This document shows, one piece after another, positions 48,835 to 60,931 of a stretch of DNA of 64,000 bases (position 1 is its first letter; every line of letters begins with the position of its first letter). A model generated the notes under the pieces. That model ran no database searches, had not been told where the DNA came from, and was given only the letters and a program-made list of their open reading frames with translations. The DNA is from Inia geoffrensis (Eukaryota; Chordata; Mammalia; Artiodactyla; Iniidae): assembly GCA_036417435.1 (NCBI GenBank), contig CM070903.1:55466001-55530000 (forward strand), read 5' to 3'. Both the position numbers and the translations under genes were made by a program.

Positions 48835-49060
48835 ACTGTTTATTGAGAGCATAATGTGGGCTGAGCACTGTGCCGAACTCTTCACTAACATAACATCTAA
48901 TCTTCACAAAAGTAATTAATATGGGGCAGGTATTGTTTCTATTTTGAAGGTGAAGATGAGGTTAATTACTTGCTTAAGTCCACACAGCAAGAAGTAATGA
49001 AGGCATGTTTGTCTGACACAAAAGCCATGTCCTTTCTATTATACAACCTTGGTTCATGGG
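48835..49060 (-). mobile_element. MIR SINE, antisense
   Basis: It contains gagcactgtgccgaactctt, aacatctaatcttcacaaaa and a gttaattacttgcttaagtc / cacacagcaag end in antisense MIR order. Confidence 0.7.
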
Positions 49061-49685
49061 ACTGGCATTGATGTTCAGTACTTCTTTCCCCCAAGTCACT
49101 AGAGTCAGTGATTATATTAAATGTGTTTATTTCTCTTAGTCTAGTGATAAGGTTAGTAATTGAATTCACCTTGTCTAAAAAAGAAATGGCATATATCAGA
49201 GGAAATTCAGCTAGAGGAAAATCTTCAAAAACATTCAACCCCTAAGTTGATCTTCTAAAGAAAAAGTAAGTGATTGGGATAAATAGGAAAGGACTCTTTG
49301 AAAAATGATAGTACCCAGGAAGAAAAATTCCTTAAAACTTTCTTAAACTAGTCCCTTCTGAGTGGCCCAGGTAGCTTATTAAATATTTGGCTCTTATTCA
49401 GCAGGTGTTCTAGGGAGAATTTTCTCTAGCAGTAAGTCCCCAGTCTCTTCTGGGGCTGACAGCTCCATAGAATTCCCTGGGGGTCTTGGGGTCACCTGTA
49501 AGGGTATAGACACAAGGTAGGTTTGCCTCCTAAACTGAACTGAGAAATACCTCTGTCTTAAACTGAGAAAGAATTCAGAATCACGAAGAATATTAAAAGC
49601 TTAGACCATAGCTAGCTGCTCTAATGATGAAAGCACTTCTCTAGGAGAAGAATACTTTGTAAAGATCTTTAAGAATGTATGCCCT

Positions 49686-49888
49686 GGGCTTCCCTGGTGG
49701 CTCAGTGGTTAGAGTCCGCCTGCTGATTCAGGGGACACGGGTTCGTGCCCCGGTCCGGGAAGATCCCACATGCCGCGGAGTGGCTGGGCCTGTGAGCCTG
49801 CGTGTCCGGAGCCTGTGCTCCATAACGGGAGAGGTCACAACAGTGAGAGGCCCGCATACCACCAAAAAAAAAAAAAAAAAAAAAAAAA
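49686..49888 (+). mobile_element. CHR-2-type SINE with 14-bp internal deletion
   Basis: It begins GGGCTTCCCTGGTGGCTCAG. Compared with the other copies it lacks 14 bases at about 49796, between two TGAGCC repeats of the consensus. It has a long A tail. The target duplication aagaatgtatgccct at 49671-49685 matches 49889-49903 with one change. Confidence 0.93.
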
Positions 49889-50685
49889 AAGAATGTGTGC
49901 CCTTCTCCATTCTTTATGGAGTTAAGCTAGAAATTGAAAATAAAATTTTCATATAAAAACGAGAAAGGACAGTGCTGTTCATTGTTATTAGTGCCTGGCT
50001 GCTGTTGAACCAAATTTGCAGAACAGGATGCAGTCACAATGTAGTGTTGTGTGTATGTCGATGTGCTACAACTTAGGTGTTAACTGTATGGCTTATGGAG
50101 ATTTGTGGTCTTGACTGTCAATCTTTGTGTACTTTAGAGCACACTCTCAGAGCCAGTGCCAGTGTTTTATGTAAAACTTTTAGCTTCACCAGCTCTTGTC
50201 ATATTGCCTAGCACATTTATATTGGATTCTCAAAACAAAATTTGTTGACTGGCTTGTTGGCTGTCTTTTCACAGTGATTCCAAATATATTTCAACAAAAA
50301 ATTAACTAATTGCTTTTTAGTAAATATAAAATGACATTAAATCTCTTTTCTATGTGGCAAGTTGCTGAGTTGGTATTTATATGGAAATGGAAATGCATAA
50401 TTTGTTTTAAGGTTGTAGAGTTAAATTTAGGGCCTGGAATTCTCAAGATAATAATACTCTTGTCATCCAACAGCCACTCCTGTTTTTTTGTTATTATTTT
50501 TGAGGCTATTTACTAAAATTGGTTTCAAAATCATAATCCCAAACGTAACATATTTAAAGTTATTTGGTACTTGGGAGCAGTGACGTTCTCATTAAACTAA
50601 GGAAAGTTCCTGAATGTGTGTGAATGGGGAGTGAAAATTCTGATATCACAATTAATATTTCTTATGTGAATTGTTTTCAATATAG

Positions 50686-50766
50686 ATTTCTTCAAACACT
50701 TCACAGTTGGGCGGTGCTGAACCTGTAAAACGCTATGGAAAGTCTGCACTCTTTCAACTGGCAGAG
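50686..50766 (+). CDS. BBX: BBX coding exon 7 (third repeat exon, GC donor)
   Basis: The exon is 81 bases, 27 codons (residues 276-302), phase 0-0. It begins ISSNTSQLGGAEPVKR and ends SALFQLAE, so it is the third and most diverged member of the triplet. The acceptor is TTTTCAATATAG. The exon ends GCAGAG and is followed by GCAAGT, a GC donor that otherwise matches consensus perfectly, as expected for the minor GC-AG class. Without splicing there the frame runs eight codons to a TGA. The exon also lies between two related SINEs in opposite orientation, 797 bases upstream and 957 bases downstream. It is the last BBX exon I can find in the window. Confidence 0.93.
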
Positions 50767-50772
50767 GCAAGT
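50767..50772 (+). other. BBX: GC-type 5' splice donor
   Basis: The first six intron bases are GCAAGT after exon end CAGAG. All positions except the +2 C fit the mammalian donor consensus, which is the usual compensation in GC-AG introns. No GT donor keeps the repeat motif intact: the nearest GT is inside GCAAGT itself and would add GCAA and break the phase. Confidence 0.8.
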
Positions 50773-51723
50773 TCTAAGAATATGTTGTGATAAGATCTGC
50801 AGTGGTCGAAGTCACAAAAAAGTTAATCGTAATTGTGTTCCCTAAACTGTACCATCTCACCTGTGACCATAAAGTGTGTTGTATCTAATTTTTCAACAAT
50901 GAGAGGGTTAACCTTTAATTTAAGGAAGTGGACTTTTGCTACGAAAAGTCATTAAGCATTGAAAAAGGTTACCCAGGGAAACTGCAAAATCTTTTTCACA
51001 GGTAGTATTTTAAAATAAGGTCAGTTTTTGTCTCTCTCAGATTGGATAAGTAAGTACATCCTAAACTGAGAAGAATGGCCTACGTCATTTTCCTCTTCTC
51101 TGATTGTCTTGTGATATCTATAAATCCCTAGAAAGCACTACCGTTAAACTAGGTGGTTGATGTTTTAATTTGGGGGTTGTTTTCAGTGAAGAACTCAAAG
51201 GATGTGTTCTAAAGTCTGGTTTTATAGCATCTATCAGTTGTACATTTGATGTGATGTGGGTGTAAAATGCTATACTACTCCTTTGGCAAAGTAGAAAAGA
51301 TGCTTTTGTAAAGCCTAAGAAGGACAGAGCCCTCACTTGGTGGGGGATGGTGGGGGGGAGAAGATGCTGGGAGTGGTCATTGCTGGGATGGGTGGCAACA
51401 AGGCTTCCTCTGCCAAGCTGGACCGATCTGCCGTATGGGGACTTGTGCAAGAAATGGCTTTAGCGCCTGGACACTGTTGTAGCAGTTTTCTCTTTTGGTG
51501 AGACAAATTAGGAGGTACAAAATGAATGACCCAAAATCTCTATATTAAACTTCCTTTTCTCTCTTTTTTCTGTCTTCCTTCCAATGAGTTCCTTCTGAGT
51601 TTTTTTGTGATATGGTTCTTTTATAAATTCCTTGAGTTTATTGAACTTAATGGGACAACCTGTCATTTTCTAAATTTTATGGTAGCTTGTATCATAAAAA
51701 TTTAGCAGTTTTAAATATCTTTA

Positions 51724-51862
51724 TTTTTTTTTAAGTTTTATTTTATTTTTTTGGCCTCACCTCGTGGCTTGCGGGATCTTAGTTCCTCAATGAGGGATCA
51801 AACCCGGGCCCCGGCAGTGAAAGTGCTGAGTTCTAACCACTGAACCGTCAGGGAATTCCCCC
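51724..51862 (-). mobile_element. Short CHR-type tRNA SINE, antisense
   Basis: The ATTTT-rich tail is followed by ttggcctcacctcgtggctt, and the element ends ccgtcagggaattccc. A perfect target duplication taaatatcttta lies at 51712-51723 and 51863-51874. Confidence 0.9.
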
Positions 51863-53467
51863 TAAATATCTTTAAATTAAGCTTTTAAAGTCCAGCCAGA
51901 TCCAAATTAGGAATATAAAAATAAAAAGCCTGAAACAGTCAAGTATGTAACTAGTGGGACAAACTAATCCATTTTTGTCTGACATGAAGCTGACATGCTT
52001 CTTGTATAAGAGAAATTCAGACTCAAATAGAGGGCTACAAATGATTAGAAAAATTAGGAATGCTACAGGGAATAGTTTTTAAAAGAACTGGGAAAGTCAG
52101 CGGCAAAGTACTGTTTCTGATAGAACTAAAATGATAAAGATCTGGCAATGAGTCTGCCTTTAGAGTTGTAAACGTGTCTTAGTAAACAGGGAGACTATGA
52201 GGCCATAAATTTGTCCAGTATCTTTAAGACTATATAGATTGTCAAGATAATTTATTTGAAAAAAGTGATTATTTTTCTCAAATAAGATGAATATGGCCCT
52301 TTCTGCGTTTCCAGGGGGGTGGGGTATGTACATATATACAGACATATCCATATGGTCTTTTAAATATTAAACAACACTGATTTATAAAACACACTAGCTT
52401 TCAGTGTGAATATTTGTTTATTAAATAGTTTTGTATTAGAAACGTATGGACCTTAGAGGTGCTTTGCCGTGGGCGGGGTGCTAGAGCAATGAATCTGTCT
52501 TCTCGTTTTCTTTCTTTGGCATAACAGTCACAAAAAAATGGATTCCCCATTAAATCAGAGCTCATTAAAAAGAACACTCTTCAAATTTGTATGGATGCAT
52601 CCCAAATATAAAACAGATGCTATGGTTTAACAGATGTTTCAATGTTGGTATCATAATTTAAAGGGGTAAAATGACTGCAATAAGCCTATTCCAATTATAG
52701 CAAATCAGCTTATACTCAGACTTAGTTTCTTATAACATCCAAGTAAAAATAATATGCTTTTGATGGAACAGGGTTGGTAAAAAATAATTTACCAAGAAAA
52801 TCTTCTCACATTATTATTTGCACCACATGAATATGATGCCATAATGCTAATAGAGTGTGTTTTAGAATAACATCCTAAAGCCTTCCTAGTTTATAATTAA
52901 ACATAAATATGTGCACAGTGGATTAATCAGCATCTCTAAATAATCACCAGTAGAAATATGCTTCCTCAGTTATTTTTTATTTGTTGTGTATTTGATGTTC
53001 ATTTTTTCATGAACAGAGTATAATATTTAATTATTTTGGGTACCTCTTTAAATAAGTATGATAGGATATTGAGGAGGATTTTTCCTGTGGCCCAGAATTG
53101 ATGCCATTGTCTGATATCCTAAGGAACAGCTTTAAATTTACACATTCTAAAGGGAAAGCCATCAACAAGCTACCTTCAGTTTGGGCTAGATTCTCCTCTT
53201 GGGATTTATGAAGAGACAGCCTTATCCAGCTGTCATCCCTTCTACCACTCCAAGGGTTTCCCCACCCAAACCCCATGGGTAGGGCTATCATGGGCTAGGC
53301 AGTCATCTGGAATATTGTTGCTTTTCTCCTTGTCCTGTGGAGGAAAGCAGGCAGTGCTTTCCCTTCTTCACCCCTGGTCTCTGTCAAGCAGAGTGAAGAC
53401 AGCTCTGAGAGAACCCCTGTTAAAGACTAGGGGTCGTACTGCCAGAAGTGTCTTCTCATGTTTTGGT

Positions 53468-53580
53468 GAGAAGCAAGCAATGTTTTAGACGTTGATTTAC
53501 TGCGGTGCCCTTCACCTCTCTGACCAGGCCAAAAGAGAACTGGAGGAAGTCAGCAGCAGGGAGAGACTTAGAATAGCCTG
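53468..53580 (+). repeat. Diverged duplicated segment, copy A
   Basis: It starts gagaagcaagcaatg, passes ctgcggtgcccttcacc and gagaactggaggaagtcagc, and ends gacttagaatagcctg. It aligns over its full length with 54293-54409 in the same orientation, roughly three quarters identical by eye. Not assigned to a family. Confidence 0.75.
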
Positions 53581-54292
53581 ACGCACTGTCTTGGCATTGC
53601 AAAGATGCATGAGCTTTCCAGAGGCCAAGTGAACAAGTAGAAAGTAGTTCAGCTTGATCAGGCAAGAGGCCACGGAATGGTCGTGGGGAGAGGGCAGGCC
53701 TGGGACCATCCCATCTCTCACTTGAGGACACTCTGAGGAACTCCCACAAACAGGAGTGATGTTCAGCTTGTTTGCACCAGGACAGCTGTCCCGGTACTAA
53801 AATACAGAATACTTCCTATTGTTGGTAAAAAGACTTGGACCCTACCCCTTGAGTATCTTTGCAGTAACTCTGCCAGCATCCCAGGTCTCCCCTATCCTTC
53901 TGGTGTCTGGACAGCACAGCAAGGGGCCTGAAACACCCTCTTCTACCCCTGAGACCACATCTCTTCTGATTGCTTAGCACCCCTGCCTGTTAAATATTTT
54001 GTAAGTTGTCTCTGTCCTTGGCATCTCTGTCAAGGTCATTCAGTCTTATGTGGACTTAGCAGGAACAGACAAAGACATAACCATGCACAGTTGGTTTTAC
54101 CTGCACCATTCCTTCCTCTGTCCTCTCAACCAGAGGCTATATATCTTGTGAAGGAAGGGCCAGGAACCAGCCCCAGAACTAACCATTCACCCTTCCCAAC
54201 TCCATTCTGGTGGGTGGACATGGGAGAAGGAGTGAATGAGGAGCCTTCCCAAAGACAGGGTTTGTTGCTTGCAAGAAAACTCTTCTCTTGGA

Positions 54293-54409
54293 GAGAAGCA
54301 AGAAATATTGTAGGCATATATTTATTGCTGTGCCCTACACCCACTTCATCAGGCAAAAAGAAAATTGGAGGAGGCTGGCAGCAGATAGAAGGAGACTTAG
54401 ATTGGCCTG
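54293..54409 (+). repeat. Diverged duplicated segment, copy B
   Basis: It starts gagaagcaagaaatatt, passes ttgctgtgccctacaccc and aaaattggaggaggctggca, and ends gacttagattggcctg. It pairs with 53468-53580, 825 bases upstream. Confidence 0.75.
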
Positions 54410-55199
54410 CACTCTCAGTTTGGGCACTGCAAGGAGCGCTCCCCATTTCCCAGCACCCCAAGCCAGGAGATGCTCCGGTGGAAGGGTCTGCTTCAGGCAT
54501 TTGATTGGCATTTTAAATTGGGTGGATTTTTAATAGCTGAAAGTGACCTGAAAATTCTGGAATCCATTCCAGGTATTTTTCAGGAATCAACTCCAGCTAG
54601 GAAGGGAGATTTGGCATTGTGCTGCTAAGGTCAGGGAGTTGTAAAAAATACAGCCCTTTATGTTTGAACCTCCATGAGATTCATACTGTTCAGTTAATCA
54701 GTTAATTGGCACAGGTACTATAATGTATTGTGTTTCCTTTCCTTTTGAAATTAACTAGGTCAGGTCACATAAAGAATAGCAAAGCATCCTCCTGGAGATC
54801 ATTGTGTATTATAATTGCTGTAGTTGGAGAGCACACAGAAACATCTTTATCTGTACATTTTAGTAAAGAAAATTCTACACTTAAAGATATCTGTTACTAA
54901 TATTGCCTAGTACAACAAGTGGAGCAGTTTATTCATTTATTCTAACAAACAGTAGTTTCTGAGGGCCTGCTCCGTACTGTTAACAGCGAGGTTGTTCAAG
55001 TTACCTGCATATGGGTGTACATCGAGATAACCTGTGAGCCTTCTTCTGAGATCAGTGGTATAGGAAGATCTTACCTCGAGATCCAGTTTTGGTGTTTGGA
55101 GTGCCATGAGAGGCTGGAGCATAAGCCTAAAAATATTACTATTTGTTTTACTTCTAATTTTTTTATCTGCGAGTAAGTTTTATTATCTAACGTAAGATA

Positions 55200-55460
55200 A
55201 CAATGACTGACATTTATTATCTACTGTGTGCTAGGCACTTTTCTAGGTACTTTATATGTACTCATTGAATTCTCACACCTGTCCTTTGAGGTGAGTCCTA
55301 TTATCATTCCTCTTTTCCACAATAAGAAACAAAAGGACAGAGTTTTTTGACTTGCCTGAGGTCACGTGAACAGCAAATATTAGAGCCTCCGTAGAAACCC
55401 AGTCAGTCTCTCCACAGCCTGGGCTCTTCAGCACTGTGCTATTCTGTCCCCTTGTTTTAG
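55200..55460 (-). mobile_element. MIR SINE, antisense
   Basis: It contains tctactgtgtgctaggcact, atgtactcattgaattctca, gacttgcctgaggtcacgtg and gctcttcagcactgtgctat in order; a fairly complete copy. Confidence 0.75.
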
Positions 55461-58400
55461 ATGAATATAAAAGACTGTGCAGGTTACTTGTTATAGGAGC
55501 TTGCATGTTATAGAAGTCTCTGTGGAAGATAGCCTACTCCTACACATATGTGTATGGCTGAATAAAATGACAGATTGTTCAAGACTGCTGTCAAAGAGAT
55601 GGAGCTGATATTTCCTTTTTTAAAAGTGATTCTACTTTTGAAACTGCCAAGATACATCCTACACCCTTAAATAAGTGAGTGTCTGTTTGTGAATATACTT
55701 TGGAAGATACGGTGAGGACTGTAGGAAATTACAGTGTATGCCTCCGGTTCTCCAGGAACTTATTCTCCAGTTGCAAAGAGATAAAATATAAAAAGTTAGG
55801 GGATAAGAAATAAATTAATGGTGCAAGTGGTTTCACAGGAAAGCATGCAATGAAATGAGGAAGTTCAACTTGAGTGATACCAAAGTGAACGTGTAAAACC
55901 AGGAAACGGAGAAATTAATATCAACTGGAGTGCTCTAGGGACCCAGCACAGGGGAGAGAGCGTGAAGAATGATGGTTCTTGATGAAGGAGTTGTTGAGGA
56001 ACAGAGGTTGAAACTAGCATCCTTTGGGCCACATCCAATTTTGTTAAGAGAGGCTTTCTTTGGCCCACAATTTGTTGACCTGCATTATATCTTACATTTG
56101 AATTAGTGGCTAATATTTTAAAATGATAGATTTCAAATAAATGCATACTCTGACCTCTCTGGAGAATGTAGAGGGTCTGGAGACACTGGACCAGCCTTTC
56201 TGCATGAGAACAATTGGTCAGAGCTGATAAATGGCTGCCGCCTTAGAGGTGTTTGCTGTACAAATGTCACTGTCCTCTCCTTTCCCTACTGAGCCCCGAC
56301 TCTGAGTCCAACAGTCATTGCCAACATCCATTTACACTTGTCCACACCCCTTTATACCTAACCATCCAAACACAGTAGAGACTGTGATTTATGCATAATT
56401 AAATGGAGAGATGGGGGAGATAGAGCAAAGAGATAAAGGCAGGCAAACATGAAATAGGTAGATGACAAGTAAGTCAGCTGGGCAGAGGGGAGGGCTGTGC
56501 TAGGAGATATATGGAAGGTGAAGGTAGAGTGTAGCTGCAAGTCAGAATTGGGAGGGTGTTTAGTGTAAAGCAGAGAAATTTGTACTTGAAGATAATGAAG
56601 GGTAGTTGAAAATTTGGAGCAGGGGTGTGCAGTGGTGAGAGCAGCGCTTGGAGAGACTCACTTGGCAGCTGTGTAGAACAGAGCGGAAAGCCTCAGTGGA
56701 CGTCTGGGTGTGGGAAGACAAGAACCAGCATCTGGGGAGCTGGCAGTGGGCATGGGAGGCTGCAGGGGATTCAGGTGGATTTGGTGATCGAGTCAATGTG
56801 AGAGGTAAAGCAAAGGGGAGTCCGAGACAACTCCAGCTCTGAACCTGAGTGTGGGGAAAGAACGGCTTTCAGAAGTTTACCCTGATCTTGGAGCCCAACT
56901 TCAGGAAACCTGGATATTTGTGAACCGAGAGGGGGCCCCACAAGTAGAAAAGCAGAGATTAAAGATGCTGAAGGGGAAGGGATAACTGAAGAAATCCAGT
57001 ACTGAAAGAGTCAATACGAGGGGATTGCCAGCTTAGGTAAACAGTTGAGTTTGGAAAGCAGAAACCCATGTTCCTCAGAGCACAGAAGAAAGAAAGGTAA
57101 AAAGCGGTCACCCCAGGATTGCTGGATTTGTCTCTGTTGTACTTTTCTTCTTTATCTCAATTTGTAAAACTGATAATCTGTTATGGTGAAGTTGAAGAAA
57201 GAGAATGCTGGATCTCTCTAGATATACTCTTCATATATATAAAAAACAAGATTGTAGATATGGTGGGTCCAAGGGAATTGGAAAAGGTGTCATTACCCCT
57301 GTTTATTAAAAAAAGGATGAAGACATTTTCAGAGACCTCAACACCCTAGTTTTTCTTGCGTTCTAATTTGCAAAAAACCCTTATAATTATAGTCAAATGG
57401 GTAGGTGAAGATGAATTTATTCCAATACTTATAAAAATTAAATCTTATGGAAAATTATGGCTCACTTTAAGAAAAGATGAGTTATGTTAAAATTACAGAA
57501 ATTCTATACTATATTGAAAAAAGTAGGAAATCGCACCCCCCCACTACCAATTATAGGTGATATTTGATTGAGGTATGACTCCATTCAAGTGTTCTGTTGT
57601 GTCCTCATATCATTGATGTGCATTATCCTTTCACCCTACTGTAACCCCCTGAAGCCTAGAACCTCAAGTTCCCAAGTTCTCAGCTTCACCTGCACTCTTA
57701 TCGTAAAATTGAATTCTAACACTTAATGATATATTAGAGGGGTCTTTTGTTTAAAAGTGGTGTGTTTCTTTCCTTTTTGTGCTGAGTTGCAAGTCATTTT
57801 TAGAAAACTCTTATTCTAAAACTTTTCATTTTATTTCTAATTGCACCAACTTCCTTTTGTAGGAACTGAAATATAGGAAGGCACCTAATGACTTCCTTCA
57901 ACACCTTTTGGGGAGACTTCAGTAAATGGCCTTTTGGAGCAAAGGCTATCCCCACCCCATCTAGTGTCTTCAGAAATGATATAGTTTCTGAAGAAATAGT
58001 GAATAAACATTTAAACCACCATTTCACCTGGCCTAATTGTTTCAGCAAACCAAACAGTAAGCTACTTAATATGCACAGATTTTAGTGCTGAGAGACACTT
58101 AGACCACTGTTCTGTGACCAGTTATCTTTTATAATAAAGAAAATTGAATTATCTTAGCAGTGATGCTATTCTTTATTCTCTGAAACCATTAACCAGTATA
58201 TTTTTATGGCAAAAACATTCTGGTTCTATTTAATTATGGGAGACATGCACATCTTGGAAAAACACCACGAAATGCCATCCTCGGGTTATGTCTACAACTG
58301 TTAAGGCAGATAATAAGCCAGTACAAAATGATTGTAAATATACCTTGGCTGCAAAACATTTGTTTTTTACTAAAAAGCAGAAATTTAGAAATGGAAACTT

Positions 58401-59551
58401 CTTGATTAGTGTCAGTGGGTCTGTTTCCATACTGCCTTGTTTTTAATCTAGCTGGCTCCTTTATAACAGACAATGAAAGACAAAATATAATTAAGAGTGA
58501 AATAATATGGTACATATTGGAACTACTTACCCATTTCTTTGTACCAGTTAAGAGCATCTTCTTCTGTGGTATTACTTCTCATCTAGTGCACGATTAATTA
58601 TTTTTCACTGGCCATTTCACTCAGTCTTTTAAAGCAGGACACATTAAAGAAATGAATCAGTATCTTAACATTTGTAGAAAGGAATACATTTTTAAATGTC
58701 TTTAAGGAGGTAAAAGCTTGGTGCTGCAGATTTATTGTGTGTCTAAAGCCACTACCCAATAACAAACCCTGAACCTAAGGTGTGGTCATACCTGAACTGA
58801 AAATGCCAGCCTCCCTGAACTCAGGGACACGAAAAATAATCCCTCCATTTTATCTCATCCCTTCAGTATCTGTATTGATTTTTTTTTCCTTTGCAATCAT
58901 TTTGAAGAGGATAGTTTTTTATATGTCTGTCCCACGTGTACATCCAAAGGATCTGGGTTTCAACATAATGGTTTTTGTTTTTCTTTTGGGAATGAGTTAC
59001 ATTTCTTCTAGCACATCACTATCAGGCCACTCTGACTACGCAAAACAGTAAGAAACTTCAGTGTGGTTTCGGTTGTCAGAGATAAAGTTAAAATATCGGT
59101 GATTAATTTTCACTGGTGCTCCTGGGAACCATAACTAAGGACAGTGTGATCACTGGTCTAGGCCAAACAGCAGCATGGTCATAATTAGCATTGTTTTTTA
59201 TAGACTCGTTAACTCTTTCCTGGTATTAATCAGAATGCATTTTAGATTCATCATTTACCTCGGAATTAATGAACCGTTCAATTCAACACAATTATCTGTT
59301 GAATGTCTTCATTTTTTTTACTAGGATATTATTGGAGGAGAATACAAAGGTGAACAGGATACATTTTGTTCCCCTGCCCCCGGAAGTTACAGTTATTAAA
59401 AATAGAGTAGTTCCTGAGGAAATAGATGATATATATCAAATATTTGTGCCCAGCATTTGATTGAAAACATTAACATTTTAACTTCTTTGAATACAGCCAT
59501 GGGAATTCCATCCAGAAGGTGTCCTGCAGATGATTTTACATTCTCACTTTT

Positions 59552-59757
59552 TTTTTTCTTTTTTTGCGGTACACGGGTCTCTCACTGTTGTGGCCTCTAC
59601 TGTTGCGGAGCACAGGCTCCGGACGCGCAGGCTCAGCGGCCATGGCTCACGGGCCCAGCCGCTCCGCGGCATGTGGGATCTTCCCGGACCGGGGCACGAA
59701 CCGCGTCCCCTGCATCGGCAGGTGGACTCTCAACCACTGCGCCACCAGGGAAGCCCC
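59552..59757 (-). mobile_element. CHR-2-type SINE, antisense
   Basis: The short poly-T leads into GCGGTACACGGGTCTCTCAC and the element ends CACCAGGGAAGCCCC. The target duplication cattctcactttt lies at 59539-59551 and 59758-59770. Confidence 0.93.
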
Positions 59758-60389
59758 CATTCTCACTTTTAAAGAAGGTTATTGTTCAATTTAAAATAAT
59801 AACAGAAGAATAAATTGTCATTTACTAAGGCATGTTCTGTTTCAAGGCCTGATTAACAACCAACCCTCTCTCTACTAAGGGCAAGTTGGCTAATTAATAA
59901 CAGACATTAATTCTGTGCTTCCCACAGTGCAGTTTTATTCACTTGAGTTCACATTGATTTATGTTCTTTTGTGTCCACCTTGTGCTTCTCTTTGTGCACT
60001 CCATGCATATGTACATAATGTAGTTTGTGTATGCTTTCCTAGGCCCCACTAAAGTGTTGATATATGGACCCAAAAGTAGATGTGAGTAGATAATGCTTGT
60101 ACCCAAAAGTAGAACTGAGCTTGATTATATCTTTAATAAGAGTTGCTTCTTGAAAGATAATTGATTTAAGATCTTTCTGAATCTAATTTTGTTGTATATG
60201 GTTTTCCCCGTGGATATAGAATTATTCAACCCTAGAATGAAAAACTGGAGCAAAACAGTTAGTCTACCAGGGCTATGATGTGCTGTTAATGAGACAGTAC
60301 GAATCTTACTACTACTAATAATAGCCAGCATTTATCCTACATGACATTAAGCCCCAAATGGATGGTTGTCACAATACATTATTCTTGCT

Positions 60390-60600
60390 CTGTGCTAGAC
60401 ACTATTTTAAGTACTATACATGTGCAATTCATTGAACCTCACAGTATTCTTAAGGCAAGTACTATGTTAACACCCACATTCTGTAGATTGAGAAACAGGC
60501 ACAGAACAGTTTAGAGAAAAGGAGCTTAATTGGTGGCAGAGTCAGTCTATTGTCATAGACAATATCTCTAGAACCCCTGCCTTTTGAAACTGCCTCTCAA
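60390..60600 (-). mobile_element. MIR SINE, antisense
   Basis: It contains gctctgtgctagacactatt, cattgaacctcacagtattc, a tagattgagaaacaggcaca core and a gtggcagagtcag end in antisense order. Confidence 0.7.
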
Positions 60601-60720
60601 TATAAAATTTGTTCACATCTCAGAGTGATGGCATATTCTAAGAGTTACTACATCCATAGCTGTTCCTGGGCTCTGTTTATGTCATGTGAAAATACAGACT
60701 ATTAATTCTTAGACACTTTT

Positions 60721-60931
60721 TTTTTTTTTTTTTTTTTTTTGCTGTATGCGGGCCTCTCACTGTTGTGGCCTCTCCCGTTGCGGAGCACAGGCTCCGGACA
60801 CACAGGCTCAGCGGCCACGGCTCACGGGCCTAGCTGCTCCGTGGCATGTGGGATCTTCCCGGACTGGAGCACGAACCCGTGTCCCCTGCATCGTCAGGCA
60901 GACTCTCAACCACTGCGCCAACAGGGAAGCC
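60721..60931 (-). mobile_element. CHR-2-type SINE, antisense
   Basis: The poly-T leads into GCTGTATGCGGGCCTCTCAC and the element ends GCCAACAGGGAAGCC. The target duplication ttcttagacactttt at 60706-60720 matches 60932-60946 with two changes. Confidence 0.92.

Larger units (their letters stand above)
41278..50685 (+). other. BBX intron 6 (between repeat exons 6 and 7)
   Basis: GT-AG intron of 9408 bases. A 5'-truncated antisense L1 occupies 41293-43003, followed by its duplicated target, a TA run, a SINE (43835-44028), a MER5 element (45786-45950), a CA run (48504-48540), a MIR (about 48835-49060) and a second SINE (49686-49888). The stretches 44050-45780 and 45960-48500 are otherwise featureless apart from an unassigned antisense ORF at 44364-44765. 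Confidence 0.8.

Noticed and set aside
54091..54504. Overlapping ORFs of 137 (+) and 124 (-) codons
   Set aside because: Two strands open at once in a locally GC-richer stretch that includes the duplicated segment; no protein features.
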